The notes: generated by a model not told the origin, from the sequence alone. 64,000 nucleotides of DNA from Fen-1231 sp035286465 (GCA_035286465.1 DATEDF010000022.1:1-64000), one strand, 5' to 3'; shown: positions 50,391 through 59,255, counted from the stretch's first letter. A program made the numbers and translations.

Positions 50391-51272
50391 CTACCGCCCC
50401 GCGTCCAACGCCGCGCGGAGCCCCGCGAGCACCGCCGCCGGCGTCCCGTCCGCCCAGAAATGGAGGTAGTAGACCTTCGGCGTCTCGCCGATGAGATGGC
50501 TGTGCAGCGCGGTCGCCGTGATCCCGTGCGTCGCCAGCGCGGAGAGCACCGGCTGCACGCGACCCTCGAGCACGGAAAAGTCCCCCGTCGCCACGTAGCG
50601 GGAGGCGTTCACCATCTGAATGTTGATCGGCGTCCCGTATGCCTGCGCGGGGACGAGCGCCCTGCCGTGCATCGTGACGGGCGCGGTCGGGAGCACGAGC
50701 GCGAACTGCACCACCGCGCCCTGCGCGCGCCCCTGCGTCCCGAGCGTGCGGAACACGAGCGCGGTGTCAATCGTGACCGGCGCCGGCACGGCGGCCGCGA
50801 CAGGCCTCGGCGTGCCCGTGCGCGCGAGCACCCTGTCGAGCTTCCGCGCAAGCTCCACCGCGCCACCTTCCGCGTGCACGTGCACGTACGTGACCTGCGG
50901 CTCGCCCACCACGTGATTGTGGATCGCCGTCACGCCGATCCCCTGCTTGTTCAGCTCGTCGAGCGCGGGGGCCAGCTCGTCGCCAAGCAACACCAGATCG
51001 CCCATCACGAGCGATGCCGCGGGAGTCCCCGCGAACCCGAACCACGCACCGAGCGCCACCGCCGGTGACACCGTCACGTCACGAACGCGCAGCACGATGT
51101 CGCGCCGGGGGAAGTTGAAGCGCACGTAACCGTCCGCGCGGGTCACCGCCGTCTGGAGAATCGTGGCGGCCGAATCCCATCCGGCCTGTTGCGCGAACGC
51201 GGGGCCTGGACCCGCCGTAGAAAGGACCGTGAGCGCCGCGAGTCCGTAGCCGAGGGCGGAGAGGTGGATCAT
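50391..51272 (-). CDS. exported DUF1259 (LppY/LpqO) family protein
   Basis: A signal peptide (MIHLSALGYGLAALTVLS, cleaved near AFAQQ) is followed by two similar halves, each with a His-containing motif: GVTAIHNHVVGEPQVTYVHVHAEGG and GITATALHSHLIGETPKVYYLHFWADG. The two halves are the pair of DUF1259 repeats; the repeated His-x-His could bind metal, but no activity is known. GGAG lies about 8 nt before the ATG. The gene diverges from the DUF5916 gene with 35 bp between starts. Confidence 0.85.
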   Translation of the reverse strand: MIHLSALGYGLAALTVLSTAGPGPAFAQQAGWDSAATILQTAVTRADGYVRFNFPRRDIVLRVRDVTVSPAVALGAWFGFAGTPAASLVMGDLVLLGDELAPALDELNKQGIGVTAIHNHVVGEPQVTYVHVHAEGGAVELARKLDRVLARTGTPRPVAAAVPAPVTIDTALVFRTLGTQGRAQGAVVQFALVLPTAPVTMHGRALVPAQAYGTPINIQMVNASRYVATGDFSVLEGRVQPVLSALATHGITATALHSHLIGETPKVYYLHFWADGTPAAVLAGLRAALDAGR

Positions 51273-51307
51273 CTCTGATGCTCCAGACGTAGTGTGTATC
51301 GTTAAAC

Positions 51308-53527
51308 ATGCCTTGTCCCTTATCCCGCCGCGCGAAACTCGCCACCGCGCTCTGCCTCCTCGCGGCATCCGGGGCGCGCGCGCAATCGGGCCCGCCCGCG
51401 CCCGCCCGCACCCCGGCTGCCGCCCCCGCTCGGCTCTCCTGGGCCCCTCTGGCGCTCCGACTGGACGGCCTCCTCGACGAGCCCGCCTGGCAACGCGCCG
51501 ACTCGATCACCGACTTCACGCAGCGCGACCCGCGCGAGGGCGAGCCGGCCAGCGAGCGCACCGTCGTCCGGCTCGTCGGCACCGCCGAGGGGCTCTGGGT
51601 GGGCCTCTGGGCATACGAGGCCGAGCCCGTCGAGATCCGCCGCGCCCAGCTCCGGCGCGACGCCGACTTCGGCACGGATGACTCCTTCACCCTGATGATT
51701 GACGCCCAGCGCGACCGGCGCTCGGGCTTCCTCTTCAGCGTGAACGCGAACGGCGCGATGAACGACGCCGAGATCGTCACCTTCGAGAGTCAGAACACCG
51801 ATTGGGACGGCATCTGGGACGCGCGCGCGCGTGTCACGAGCTGGGGCTGGCAGGCCGAGCTGTTCCTTCCCTGGCAGACGCTGCGGTATCCGGCGAACGC
51901 GGCCAGCGTGGGCCTCAACCTCAAGCGTTACGTCCGCCACCGGAACGAGGAGGCGCTCTGGCGCGCGTGGCGGCGCCCCGAGGGGATCCGCTTCCTCGAG
52001 CGCGAGGGCACGCTGGAGGGCCTGCGCGACCTTCCGCCCCGCGCGGCCGCGGAAGTGCGCCCGTACCTGGCTTCGACCGGCCGGCTCGCCGAACGCGCGT
52101 TCCTCGACGGCGGCAGAGACAGCGTCATCGCCCCATCCGGCGCTGACGGAACCGCGGGGCTCGACGTCAAGCTCGCGCCCACGCCGACGCTCACCCTCGA
52201 CCTCACGTTCAACACCGACTTCGCCCAGGCCGAGGCCGACCGGCAAGTGGTGAACCTGACGCGCTTCCCGCTCTTCTTCCCCGAGCGTCGCACGTTCTTC
52301 ACGGAGGGCGCGGGAATCTTCGACTTCGGCCGCACGCAGCAGACACAGCTCTTCTACAGTCGCCGCATCGGCCTGGGGGAAGGCGGGATCGCCATTCCAC
52401 TCCTCGCCGGCGCGCGTCTCATCGGCCGCGCGGGCGCCCAGCAACTCGGCCTCCTGGCGACGCGCACCGGCGGCGACGACCCCGCAACCGACCTCGTCGC
52501 TCGTGTGAAGCGCGACGTGCTCGGCCGTGGCTACGTCGGCGCGATGGCGACGCTGCAGGAGACGAAGAACGCGCCGCCCTCACCCGCGGGCGGCGTGGAC
52601 TTCAACTTCCCGTTCATCGTCAAGGGACAGAACCTGATCTTCCTCGGCAACTTCGCCGCGCAGCAGGACAGCGCTCGCGGGCACGGTGCCACGCACGCGC
52701 GGTTCATGGTGGACTACCCGAACGACCACGCCGACATCGTCGTTCGCGTGGACCGCGTCGGCGAGGGGTTCGCACCGCCCCTGGGCTTCGTCTCGCAGGA
52801 TGGAATCTGGCGCCTGGGCGGCCAGGCCGAGATCACGCCCAGACCCGAACGCTGGCACATCCGCCAGTTCAGCTTCGTGCCACTCTCGTGGAACGTCGTG
52901 ATGAATCTCGATGGCTCGCCCAACAACGCGGACTTCGAGGTGCGTCCCCTGGGCGCGGAGTTCGAGAGCGGTGATGACTTCGAGGTGAACCTCCAGCGAT
53001 TCCGCGACGCGCCGCGGGAGGAGTTCGAGGTGTTCGAGGGCACGGATATCGCCGCGGGCACGTACCAGTGGGACCGCATCGAAGTCCAGTTCGGGAGTTC
53101 AGGGAAGCGCCGCCTCGCGTTCGACGTGTCGGCGAGCGCCGGCGGCTACTACGACGGCACCGGGACGGAGCTGAGCATCGAGTTGCGCGGACGCGTGGAG
53201 CCACACGTGCTCGCCAGCCTCGAGTACCAGGTGGACGACTTCCATCGCGGCGACGCCGGCTTCACCGCCGCCACGGCGCGCCTGCGCCTCGACTATGCGG
53301 CAAGCGCGCGGCTCACCACGACGCTCTTCGGCCAGTACGACAGCGAGTCCCGGCGCGTGGCGCTGAACGCCCGGCTCCGCTGGACCCGGTCCCCGGGGAG
53401 CGACCTGTACGTGGTGTGGAACAGCGCGTGGCAGGCGGGGCTCTCCGGAGGCGCGCAGGGCGTCGAGTGGGGCCGCCCGACCCGCGGGGCGCTGGTCGTC
53501 AAGTACGTGCAGTACTGGAGGCGGTAG
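51308..53527 (+). CDS. exported DUF5916 protein with carbohydrate-binding-like N-domain
   Basis: A signal peptide (ending SGARAQS) is followed by a CBM9-like domain (LRLDGLLDEPAWQRAD, then GLWVGLWAYEAEP, DSFTLMIDAQRDRRSGFLFSVNANGAMND and WQAELFLPWQTLRYP). The rest is a DUF5916 beta-barrel with FFPERRTFFTEGAGIFDFG, a hallmark of these large envelope proteins, and many alternating strands ending in YVQYWRR. An outer-membrane barrel position is likely; the ligand is unknown. TATCGT ends 5 nt before the ATG, so the message may be leaderless. Confidence 0.88.
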   Translation: MPCPLSRRAKLATALCLLAASGARAQSGPPAPARTPAAAPARLSWAPLALRLDGLLDEPAWQRADSITDFTQRDPREGEPASERTVVRLVGTAEGLWVGLWAYEAEPVEIRRAQLRRDADFGTDDSFTLMIDAQRDRRSGFLFSVNANGAMNDAEIVTFESQNTDWDGIWDARARVTSWGWQAELFLPWQTLRYPANAASVGLNLKRYVRHRNEEALWRAWRRPEGIRFLEREGTLEGLRDLPPRAAAEVRPYLASTGRLAERAFLDGGRDSVIAPSGADGTAGLDVKLAPTPTLTLDLTFNTDFAQAEADRQVVNLTRFPLFFPERRTFFTEGAGIFDFGRTQQTQLFYSRRIGLGEGGIAIPLLAGARLIGRAGAQQLGLLATRTGGDDPATDLVARVKRDVLGRGYVGAMATLQETKNAPPSPAGGVDFNFPFIVKGQNLIFLGNFAAQQDSARGHGATHARFMVDYPNDHADIVVRVDRVGEGFAPPLGFVSQDGIWRLGGQAEITPRPERWHIRQFSFVPLSWNVVMNLDGSPNNADFEVRPLGAEFESGDDFEVNLQRFRDAPREEFEVFEGTDIAAGTYQWDRIEVQFGSSGKRRLAFDVSASAGGYYDGTGTELSIELRGRVEPHVLASLEYQVDDFHRGDAGFTAATARLRLDYAASARLTTTLFGQYDSESRRVALNARLRWTRSPGSDLYVVWNSAWQAGLSGGAQGVEWGRPTRGALVVKYVQYWRR

Positions 53528-53534
53528 CGCCTCG

Positions 53535-53572
53535 GACGGCAGAGCGGAGACGGCAGAGCGGAGACGGCAGAG
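53535..53572. repeat. 14-bp tandem repeat, about 2.7 copies
   Basis: GACGGCAGAGCGGA is repeated at 53535-53548 and 53549-53562, with a partial third copy to about 53572. It lies between the convergent DUF5916 and nucleotidyltransferase genes, just after a stop codon. Confidence 0.88.
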
Positions 53573-53583
53573 GGCGGGCCCGC

Positions 53584-54063
53584 TCAACCCGCTTCGCCGC
53601 CGCTCGAGCGAAGCTCCTTGACGCGCAGCAGTTCCTCGACATCGGCTCGATCCTGGAGCCGGCCCGTTTGCTTGGAGCGCACGAGCGTCTCGAGGTCGGG
53701 GTACGGAATCGCCACGCCCTCGACCTCCGCCCTCTGCACGTGCGGCGCGGCATCGGCGTATCGCACGCTCCAGGCGAGCGTCAGGAGATCCACGCGCGGG
53801 TTGTCGCCGACGATGGTGAGCGGCTTCGCCACCACGTCCGCCGGATCCACGTCGCCGGCGATGCCGAACGGCAGTCCTTCGAGCGCCGAGAGGGCGCGCC
53901 GCGCGTTCTCGAGCGTCGGCTCGATGAGGATGTCCACGTCTTTCGTGGCGCGCACCACGCCGTGCAGGGCCAGCGCGAAGCCGCCGACCACGACGTACCG
54001 CACGCCGGCCTCGTTGAGCAGCCGGCAGACCGTGGCGAGGCGCGAGGAGCCGCGTGACGTCAC
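53584..54063 (-). CDS. nucleotidyltransferase-fold protein, putative toxin of an RHH pair
   Basis: The 159-residue protein has the minimal nucleotidyltransferase core: VRYVVVGGFALALHG and RATKDVDILIEPT with the metal-binding DxD, and a third acid in NPRVDLLTL. The end (YPDLETLVRSKQTGRLQDRADVEEL) is typical of the AbiEii/DUF6036 type. Start GTG 54063 overlaps the stop of the RHH gene (GTGA), so the pair is co-translated. It resembles, but is not identical to, the nucleotidyltransferase at 21220-21666. Confidence 0.82.
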   Translation of the reverse strand: MTSRGSSRLATVCRLLNEAGVRYVVVGGFALALHGVVRATKDVDILIEPTLENARRALSALEGLPFGIAGDVDPADVVAKPLTIVGDNPRVDLLTLAWSVRYADAAPHVQRAEVEGVAIPYPDLETLVRSKQTGRLQDRADVEELLRVKELRSSGGEAG

Positions 54064-54389
54064 GCGGCCGGCCCGGCGTCGCCCTTCCGCCAGCGCTCGT
54101 AGTCGGCGAAGGTGTCGAAGCTCGCGGTCCACGCGCGCGCGGGCTCCCGCCCGCGCGCGAACTCCCGCCAAAGTTCCTCGGAGAGCCGCACGCGCTCGGC
54201 CGGCGAGAGTGCCAGCCCCTCGCGCAGCGTACGGTCGCGGGCGTCCGCGAAGGCGTCGCGCTCGCGCTGCGCGACGTAGGCGCGCACGGCCTCGCTCACG
54301 ACGAAGCTGCGGGAGCGTCCCTGGCGCCGTGCTTCGGCGTCGAGGACCTTGCGGAGTGCCGGCGGCATCGAGACAGAGAGGATAGGCAC
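54060..54389 (-). CDS. ribbon-helix-helix DNA-binding protein, putative antitoxin
   Basis: The N-terminus ILSVSMPPALRKVLDAEARRQGRSRSFVVSEAVRAYVAQRE is a ribbon-helix-helix, and the C-terminus has the DUF-type segment LSPAERVRLSEELWREF found in Phd/RelB-like antitoxins. GTG 54389 is needed to keep the beta strand. A near-palindrome lies 15 bp upstream and is a good operator candidate. It precedes and overlaps a nucleotidyltransferase gene, the expected partner. Confidence 0.8.
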   Translation of the reverse strand: MPILSVSMPPALRKVLDAEARRQGRSRSFVVSEAVRAYVAQRERDAFADARDRTLREGLALSPAERVRLSEELWREFARGREPARAWTASFDTFADYERWRKGDAGPAA

Positions 54390-54403
54390 GGGTGGCCACC
54401 AGT

Positions 54404-54422
54404 GTTATCAACTGTTAATAAC
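54404..54422. promoter_or_regulatory. AT-rich palindrome, candidate operator of the RHH/nucleotidyltransferase pair
   Basis: GTTATCAACTGTTAATAAC is an interrupted palindrome (GTTAT....ATAAC, with inner TTAA/TCAA partial symmetry) in an otherwise GC-rich region. It sits 15 bp upstream of the RHH start and overlaps the probable promoter, as expected for autoregulation by the antitoxin. Confidence 0.55.
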
Positions 54423-54488
54423 ATCACACAGCACTGGCGTCCTCGCAAGGCGGAAACCGCGGGAGGTTGTCCCCTTGCGGAGGACGAA

Positions 54489-54734
54489 TCAGGCCGTCAC
54501 GCGCACGTTGTCGTGGAGGAACTCGGGCGCCATGTCGGCCCCGTTGGGCCAGACGAGGGTCAGGGCTTCCGGATGCACGACGCCCTGTCGAAAGACGCGA
54601 GGATCGCGCAGTGGTTCGAACACCTCACCGTGGAGCGCGGGCCCCAAGTCGAGTTCGCCGGTCGTGCCGTCACGGAAACGGAGCCAGACGCTGCAGCCAC
54701 GGACGTAACGCGCTTCGAGAACGTCGTACTCCAT
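54489..54734 (-). CDS. DUF2442 family protein
   Basis: The 81-residue protein reads EYDVLEARYVRGCSVWLRFRDGTTGELDLGPALHGEVFEPLRDPRVF and ends HPEALTLVWPNGADMAPEFLHDNV, the DUF2442 pattern. DUF2442 and DUF4160 genes are often adjacent in toxin-antitoxin-like pairs, as here. The ATG lies inside the end of the DUF4160 frame. Function is unknown. Confidence 0.85.
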   Translation of the reverse strand: MEYDVLEARYVRGCSVWLRFRDGTTGELDLGPALHGEVFEPLRDPRVFRQGVVHPEALTLVWPNGADMAPEFLHDNVRVTA

Positions 54735-54999
54735 TTGCCTGGTCCAGTGGCTTGACGGGTTGCAACGGGTGTCCCTCGCGAGCGAGGCGCCAGTTCGCGA
54801 GGAGTTCCGATCGGTGCTGCTCCGTCCACAGCCGAAGCCGGCGAAGCCTGTCCAACGGGAGTTCACCGCGAACACGGCCGGAACTTATCTCAACGCTAAT
54901 TCTGTACTCGCCATACACCGCGTGGAAGTGCGGCAGGCCGTGTTCGGTGTGGCTGGTCGTCGCCCGACCGACGTGCCAGACGACGATGCGAGTGCTCAG
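54670..54999 (-). CDS. DUF4160 family protein, possible CTG start
   Basis: The core HGLPHFHAVYGEYRISVEI and the later LPLDRLRRLRLWTEQHRSELLANWRLAREGHPLQPVKPL fit DUF4160 (PHxHA motif). The frame has no ATG, GTG or TTG near the expected beginning. A CTG at 54999 overlaps the MNT stop as CTGA, copying the ATGA/GTGA coupling used elsewhere in this window, and would add STRIVVWHVGRATTS in front of the domain. The frame also runs 65 bp past the DUF2442 start. It may instead be a degrading gene, as the N-terminus is unusual for the family. Confidence 0.5.
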   Translation of the reverse strand: MSTRIVVWHVGRATTSHTEHGLPHFHAVYGEYRISVEISSGRVRGELPLDRLRRLRLWTEQHRSELLANWRLAREGHPLQPVKPLDQANGVRRSRSALRPWLQRLAPFP

Positions 55000-55358
55000 C
55001 GCTGCACAAGCCAGACGATCTCGTCCCGGAGCACACGCGCGAAACGTGACTCGCTGGCCTGCAACGTACGGAACTCGGCGTCCGTGTACACGAGGATGTC
55101 GGCCGGAACGGGGAGGGAGTTGAGATTCCACCGCGCCGCGCGCCGCTCGAACGGCCTGTCCGCGTCGCGGACGACGGCGACGAGGTCGAGGTCGCTGCCG
55201 AATCCGGCATCGCCCCGGGCGTAGGAGCCGAACACGCCCAGCCGGACGAGCTCGGGGTGGTCCGCCGGCTGGGCGTCGGCCCAGCGCCGCGCAGCCGCGA
55301 GCACCTCGCGCGCCTCAGGCCAGGTGTGAACGAACGAACTCGAGGATCTCACCGGCAT
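54996..55358 (-). CDS. MNT-type minimal nucleotidyltransferase (HEPN partner)
   Basis: The motif GVFGSYARGDAGFGSDLDLVAVV is the Gly-Ser-x10-Asp-x-Asp signature of MNT proteins; Gly44, Ser45, Asp56 and Asp58 are in place. In HEPN-MNT modules it is the antitoxin, adding AMP units to the HEPN toxin. ATG 55358 makes it overlap the HEPN gene by 44 bp; GTG 55304 would avoid the overlap. The last residues VRDEIVWLVQR are typical of the family. Confidence 0.88.
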   Translation of the reverse strand: MPVRSSSSFVHTWPEAREVLAAARRWADAQPADHPELVRLGVFGSYARGDAGFGSDLDLVAVVRDADRPFERRAARWNLNSLPVPADILVYTDAEFRTLQASESRFARVLRDEIVWLVQR

Positions 55359-55698
55359 ACTCGATCGCCTGGCTGCTCTGGAGGTCGCCGTAATGCTCGA
55401 ACGGCGCACCCGCCGGATGTCCGTTGGGGTACCGGGTAGGAACGTACGCGGCGTCAAGCGAGCGCGCCTTGTCCACGAGATCGGGCGTGACGGGGATGCG
55501 CAGGCTCTCGAGAAGGCGCGCTACGACGTGCCCCCACGCCTCCTGGTTGGACTCGAGGTGGAGGGCCTTCGCCGCCTTTTCGGCGGCCTGGTGAGCGGCG
55601 AAGCACGCCCATTCGTGGCGCCCGTCGCGCCGCGACGAGCGTGCCTGGTCAAGGTCGCGTTCGGCCTGCGCAAACCAGTCGCGTGCCCGATTCGCCAT
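55315..55698 (-). CDS. HEPN-domain protein, putative ribonuclease toxin
   Basis: The HEPN helical bundle is recognised from MANRARDWFAQAERDLDQARSS and EWACFAAHQAAEKAAKALH. In HEPN-MNT pairs it is the RNA-cleaving toxin. The usual Arg-x4-6-His catalytic motif is not obvious, although RYPNGH in the C-terminal part could stand in. GAGGAAC lies just before the ATG at 55698. It heads the four-gene set with MNT, DUF4160 and DUF2442. Confidence 0.85.
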   Translation of the reverse strand: MANRARDWFAQAERDLDQARSSRRDGRHEWACFAAHQAAEKAAKALHLESNQEAWGHVVARLLESLRIPVTPDLVDKARSLDAAYVPTRYPNGHPAGAPFEHYGDLQSSQAIEYAGEILEFVRSHLA

Positions 55699-55875
55699 TC
55701 GTTCCTCGCCTGTCCGGTTTCTCTGTTCGTGCGTTGGAACATACACGGCGGTGGCAGAGGCTGTCCACGCTGTTTCAATGCCACTTGAAAAAAGTCATGG
55801 CTTTTCTCGAGTTGACCATCGGCGAGCTCGCGCACGCGACGCCGGTCGCACCGCCGGAGATCTGGCTCACGTCTG

Positions 55876-56238
55876 GTGCCGATGAACCTCACTCCGAGGC
55901 CGCCCGCTGCCAGGTTCGAGAACATGGTGGCCAGCCACCTCCTCAAGGCCGTGCACTGCTGGAACGACCTCGGCCTCGGGGAGTTCGACCTGCACTACAT
56001 CCGCGACAAGCAGAAGCGTGAGGTGGACTTCGTCGTCACCGAGAGTCGCAAGCCGCAGGTGTTGATCGAAGCCAAGTTGAACGAGACGGAGCCGGCTGAG
56101 CCCTTGTCGTACTTCCAGGAACGCTTCGGCGGGCTCGCGGCCGTGCAGCTGGTACACACGAGCGGTGTTGACCGGATATCCACGGTGGCCAACCGCCGCG
56201 TGGTGTCAGCAGCGAAATACCTCGCGGCGCTGGTGTAA
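55876..56238 (+). pseudogene. C-terminal remnant of an AAA ATPase with DUF4143
   Basis: The remaining part reads ARFENMVASHLLKAVHCWNDLGLGEFDLHYIRDKQKREVDFVV and IEAKLNETEPAEPLSYFQERFG, the C-terminal DUF4143 nuclease-like part of a large ATPase family (normally about 400 residues). Neither the Walker motifs nor the N-terminal two thirds are found upstream, and no ribosome site precedes the first ATG (55876). The neighbouring HEPN/MNT genes indicate a mobile defence/toxin island where genes decay. The 177 bp before it hold nothing that I recognise. Confidence 0.7.
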
Positions 56239-56277
56239 GTCAGCAACCGCGCGGCGCAACGCTGTCGTCAGAATGCT

Positions 56278-56309
56278 CGAAGGGGCCCGGCTTTCGCCGG
56301 ACCCCTTCG
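56278..56309. terminator. strong bidirectional hairpin terminator
   Basis: CGAAGGGG-c-CCGGC-TTTC-GCCGG-a-CCCCTTCG forms a long stem (8 + 5 bp with one bulge pair) between the convergent DUF4143 remnant and the giant lipoprotein gene. Without a T-run it would act by hairpin alone, in both directions. Confidence 0.65.
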
Positions 56310-56330
56310 TTACCACTGGAGCGTTGAAGC

Positions 56331-59255
56331 TTAGAACACCACGTTGAGCGCCGTGAGCGCCGCCGACACCATGCCGATCGTGCCCGACGTGTTCATGCCG
56401 AGCGCCACGACCTGCGAGGCCCACGTCGCGCCGGCTCCACCCAGCTGGGTGTAGATCGTCGCGCCGCTGATCGTCGCGGTGAAGGTGAAGGTTCGCGTGA
56501 GGCCGTTGTCGTTGAGAGTCGACGCCGTTGCCGAGCCGACGAGCAGATACTGCGTGCCCGCTGCGTTCAGCATGTAGAAGTCCATGCGAGTGAACGGGTT
56601 GTTGAACACATCCGGCGCGCCAACGACGTTCGCCGTCAGAACCACGCTGGAGGCGAGCGGCACGCCGCCGACCGAAGGCGCCGTCGTGTTGCCCGTCACC
56701 ACGCCCGTCACGCCGGCCGGCAGTGCCACCGCCGCGAAGGTCGTGAAGTTCGTGAGCGAAATCGCCGTACCCGGCGTCACCGTCGCCGGCGCGAACGCGC
56801 CCGACGTCGCCGACAGGTTGCCCTGACCGCGGGCCGTCGTCGCGATGCTGGCCATGTTGGTCAGACCAGCAGCCACGTTCGCCTGGATGGAGAGTGGGAG
56901 GCCGACCGACGTCGTGACCAGGAAGTTCGTGTTGCTGAACGTCGCGGCGTTGAAGCCGTTGACGGTGATCGGAGCCTGACCAAGCACCACCGGCACGATG
57001 ACCGGAGCGCCCGTGTACGTCACCCCGAACGAGTAATCCCAGATGTCGAGATCCTCGTTGATGAACGAACTGGTCGAGTAGCCCGTGGCCGTCAGTGTCA
57101 ACGGGGCCGACGGGATGCCCGGAACAGCCGCCGTCGCGTCGTACACCATCACGCGGGGCACAACCGAGGCCGTGTTCCCGGCCGCGTCATACGCCGTCGC
57201 GTTGTGGGTCCAGTAAGCGTGATTCGCGGCACCTGTGATGCCCGTGAAGCTCGTCGAGTAGTTGGGAGCTGCTGCCACGACACCCGTCGCCGTGAGCGCC
57301 GTCACCGTCGCGGCGCCGGTGCCATCCCTCAGGGTAGTCGTGCCCGCCGAGTTCGGCGTGGTGCCGGCCGCGCGGCGCGAGATCGTCATCTTCACGGGAG
57401 CGGTGAGAAGCATGCCGGAGTTGCCGACGAGGCCGGTGTCGTTCACCGTCACGATGAACTCGCCACCGACAGTGCCGCCAGAAAGCCTGGCATTCGCCGC
57501 AATCGAACCCGCGACGCACGGGGCGACCGGTGGTGCCGCGCAATAGTTGATCGTCGGAGAATACCGATCAACACCGATGAGAGCGCTGTTGACTTCCGCG
57601 GCGCAGGCCGTGGTCGTGGACGGGCTCGCCGTCTTGTTGCCCAGCGCGTCTGACGCGTACGCGATCGCGCAATAGCCGGCGTTGGTAGCCGACGGCGCGA
57701 GGGAGGCCGCCGATGTGATGGCCGCCGCCGTGGTCGCAAGAGTCTTGGTGGTCCCAACCTGGGTCGAGTACACCGCACCGCCGACACCCGCATCACGCGG
57801 GAGCGTGTCGAGCGCGATGCAAGCCGCACCGAAGCCCGCCGCGGACGAGCCGCAGAGGAAGTTGTTCGCCGTCGTCCCCGTCGCCGAGGTCGCCGCCGCG
57901 TTCAGGACGACCGCGTCGTTGATCCAGCCGTTTGCGCGTCCGAACGGGTTGACATTGATGCGGATCAGGCCCGTGCCAGCGTTGTTCGCACCGGCCGGAA
58001 CGGTCGGCGGACGGTTGTCCACCCGCCACAGGTTCGCCGCCGCATTCGCCCCGCCCACGCCACCCAGGAAGCCGTTGCCGTTGTTGTCCGTCGCGGTCAC
58101 CGTGAAGCCCTCACCGACGTTGATCGAGCCGGCGGGGCAGGTGGCAACCGTCTGGTCGAATTCGTAGAGGTCGAGGTCGCCAGCCGCGGCGGCCGACCCG
58201 TCCGTGTATACGATCGTCCCGGTCCACGCCGTCGCCGGCGCTACCGGAGCCGTCAGCGCGACGGTCCGGGCACTGGTGCCGGAGCGGTCGCAGCTCGTCG
58301 CGGCGCCATTACCGAAGGTGATGGTGCCCGCCGCCATCGTGATGCCCCCCGTGTAGATCACCGGGAGCACCGACAACGAGAGCGACCCGCGCCGATACGC
58401 GAAGCCCGCGGCGCTGTTCGCCGAGCCCGTCGTGCCGGTGAAGCTCGAGGTAAGCGTGTACGTGTTCGCGTTCGCGAACGTCAGCGCCGAGGCCCAGGTC
58501 GCGCTCGCCGAGGACACCGTCGGCGCGGTGCTGACATACAGCTGTACCGACACGGTGCGGCCCGTTCCATTGGTCCAGGTCGGCACACCGGTCGTGGCGT
58601 TGAAGCTCGCCGTGTTCACGCTGAAGAGAATCGGCGGGAACGCGGACTGGTTGGCGATCGCCTCGTCGGCGGCCGAGCGGAGCGCCGCGGACTGGGCCGC
58701 CGTGAAGACCTGCGAGTCGGTGCGCGTCGTACCGACGAGCAGCACGACCCGCTGCACGGTCTGGTTGCCCGGGCTGACGTTCACGCGAACATCAATCTGC
58801 CCTGCGACCGCCGTTGGGACTACCGGGGCACCGCCCGGATTCACCGTGACCGACTGGATCGAGACCGACGCCGGAATCACAGTCGGCGCCGCCTGCACGA
58901 CGATCGTGGCGCACCCGGTCTTGCCGCCCACGGCGGCGCAGACGGCCACACCCGGCGTCGCGGCAAGCGCCGTCACGACGGCGCTGGACGTGGTCCCGAC
59001 GACGCTGACCTTCGCGGCGTCGCTCGACGTCCACGTGACCGGCGTGGTCGTCGCGCCAGCATCAGCGCTGATCGCCGCCGTCAAGGTGAGAGTCGAGGCG
59101 GGCGACGTCACGGACATCGTCGCCGTGGACGGCGCGACCGAGACGCTGAGGACCTGTGGCGTCGCCGCCGCCGGCTGCGTGACGGTGACCTTGTCGCCGC
59201 ACGCCGCGAACACTACCGCGGTGGCGGCGAAAAGCGTTGAACGAAGGACTTTCAT
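56331..59255 (-). CDS. giant Ala/Thr/Ser-rich surface lipoprotein with Ig-like domains
   Basis: A lipobox (VVFAAC) puts lipidated Cys near residue 19. The N-terminal 120 residues resemble a bacterial Ig-like (BIg2) domain: VLSVSVAPSTATMSVTSPASTLTLTAAI, then VTWTSSDAAKVSVVG. The remaining 850 residues are low in charge, rich in Thr, Ser, Ala, Gly and Asn, and look like a string of beta-sandwich domains with scattered cysteine pairs. I recognise no enzyme domain. GGAGG lies before the ATG (59255). CATATT at 59313-59318 is a probable -10, giving a 5' leader of about 50 nt. A strong terminator follows. Confidence 0.85.
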   Translation of the reverse strand: MKVLRSTLFAATAVVFAACGDKVTVTQPAAATPQVLSVSVAPSTATMSVTSPASTLTLTAAISADAGATTTPVTWTSSDAAKVSVVGTTSSAVVTALAATPGVAVCAAVGGKTGCATIVVQAAPTVIPASVSIQSVTVNPGGAPVVPTAVAGQIDVRVNVSPGNQTVQRVVLLVGTTRTDSQVFTAAQSAALRSAADEAIANQSAFPPILFSVNTASFNATTGVPTWTNGTGRTVSVQLYVSTAPTVSSASATWASALTFANANTYTLTSSFTGTTGSANSAAGFAYRRGSLSLSVLPVIYTGGITMAAGTITFGNGAATSCDRSGTSARTVALTAPVAPATAWTGTIVYTDGSAAAAGDLDLYEFDQTVATCPAGSINVGEGFTVTATDNNGNGFLGGVGGANAAANLWRVDNRPPTVPAGANNAGTGLIRINVNPFGRANGWINDAVVLNAAATSATGTTANNFLCGSSAAGFGAACIALDTLPRDAGVGGAVYSTQVGTTKTLATTAAAITSAASLAPSATNAGYCAIAYASDALGNKTASPSTTTACAAEVNSALIGVDRYSPTINYCAAPPVAPCVAGSIAANARLSGGTVGGEFIVTVNDTGLVGNSGMLLTAPVKMTISRRAAGTTPNSAGTTTLRDGTGAATVTALTATGVVAAAPNYSTSFTGITGAANHAYWTHNATAYDAAGNTASVVPRVMVYDATAAVPGIPSAPLTLTATGYSTSSFINEDLDIWDYSFGVTYTGAPVIVPVVLGQAPITVNGFNAATFSNTNFLVTTSVGLPLSIQANVAAGLTNMASIATTARGQGNLSATSGAFAPATVTPGTAISLTNFTTFAAVALPAGVTGVVTGNTTAPSVGGVPLASSVVLTANVVGAPDVFNNPFTRMDFYMLNAAGTQYLLVGSATASTLNDNGLTRTFTFTATISGATIYTQLGGAGATWASQVVALGMNTSGTIGMVSAALTALNVVF

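Noticed and set aside
51297..51302. TATCGT as a firm leaderless promoter of the DUF5916 gene
   Set aside because: Its spacing is 5 nt and the hexamer is a poor -10 match; kept only as a note under the gene.
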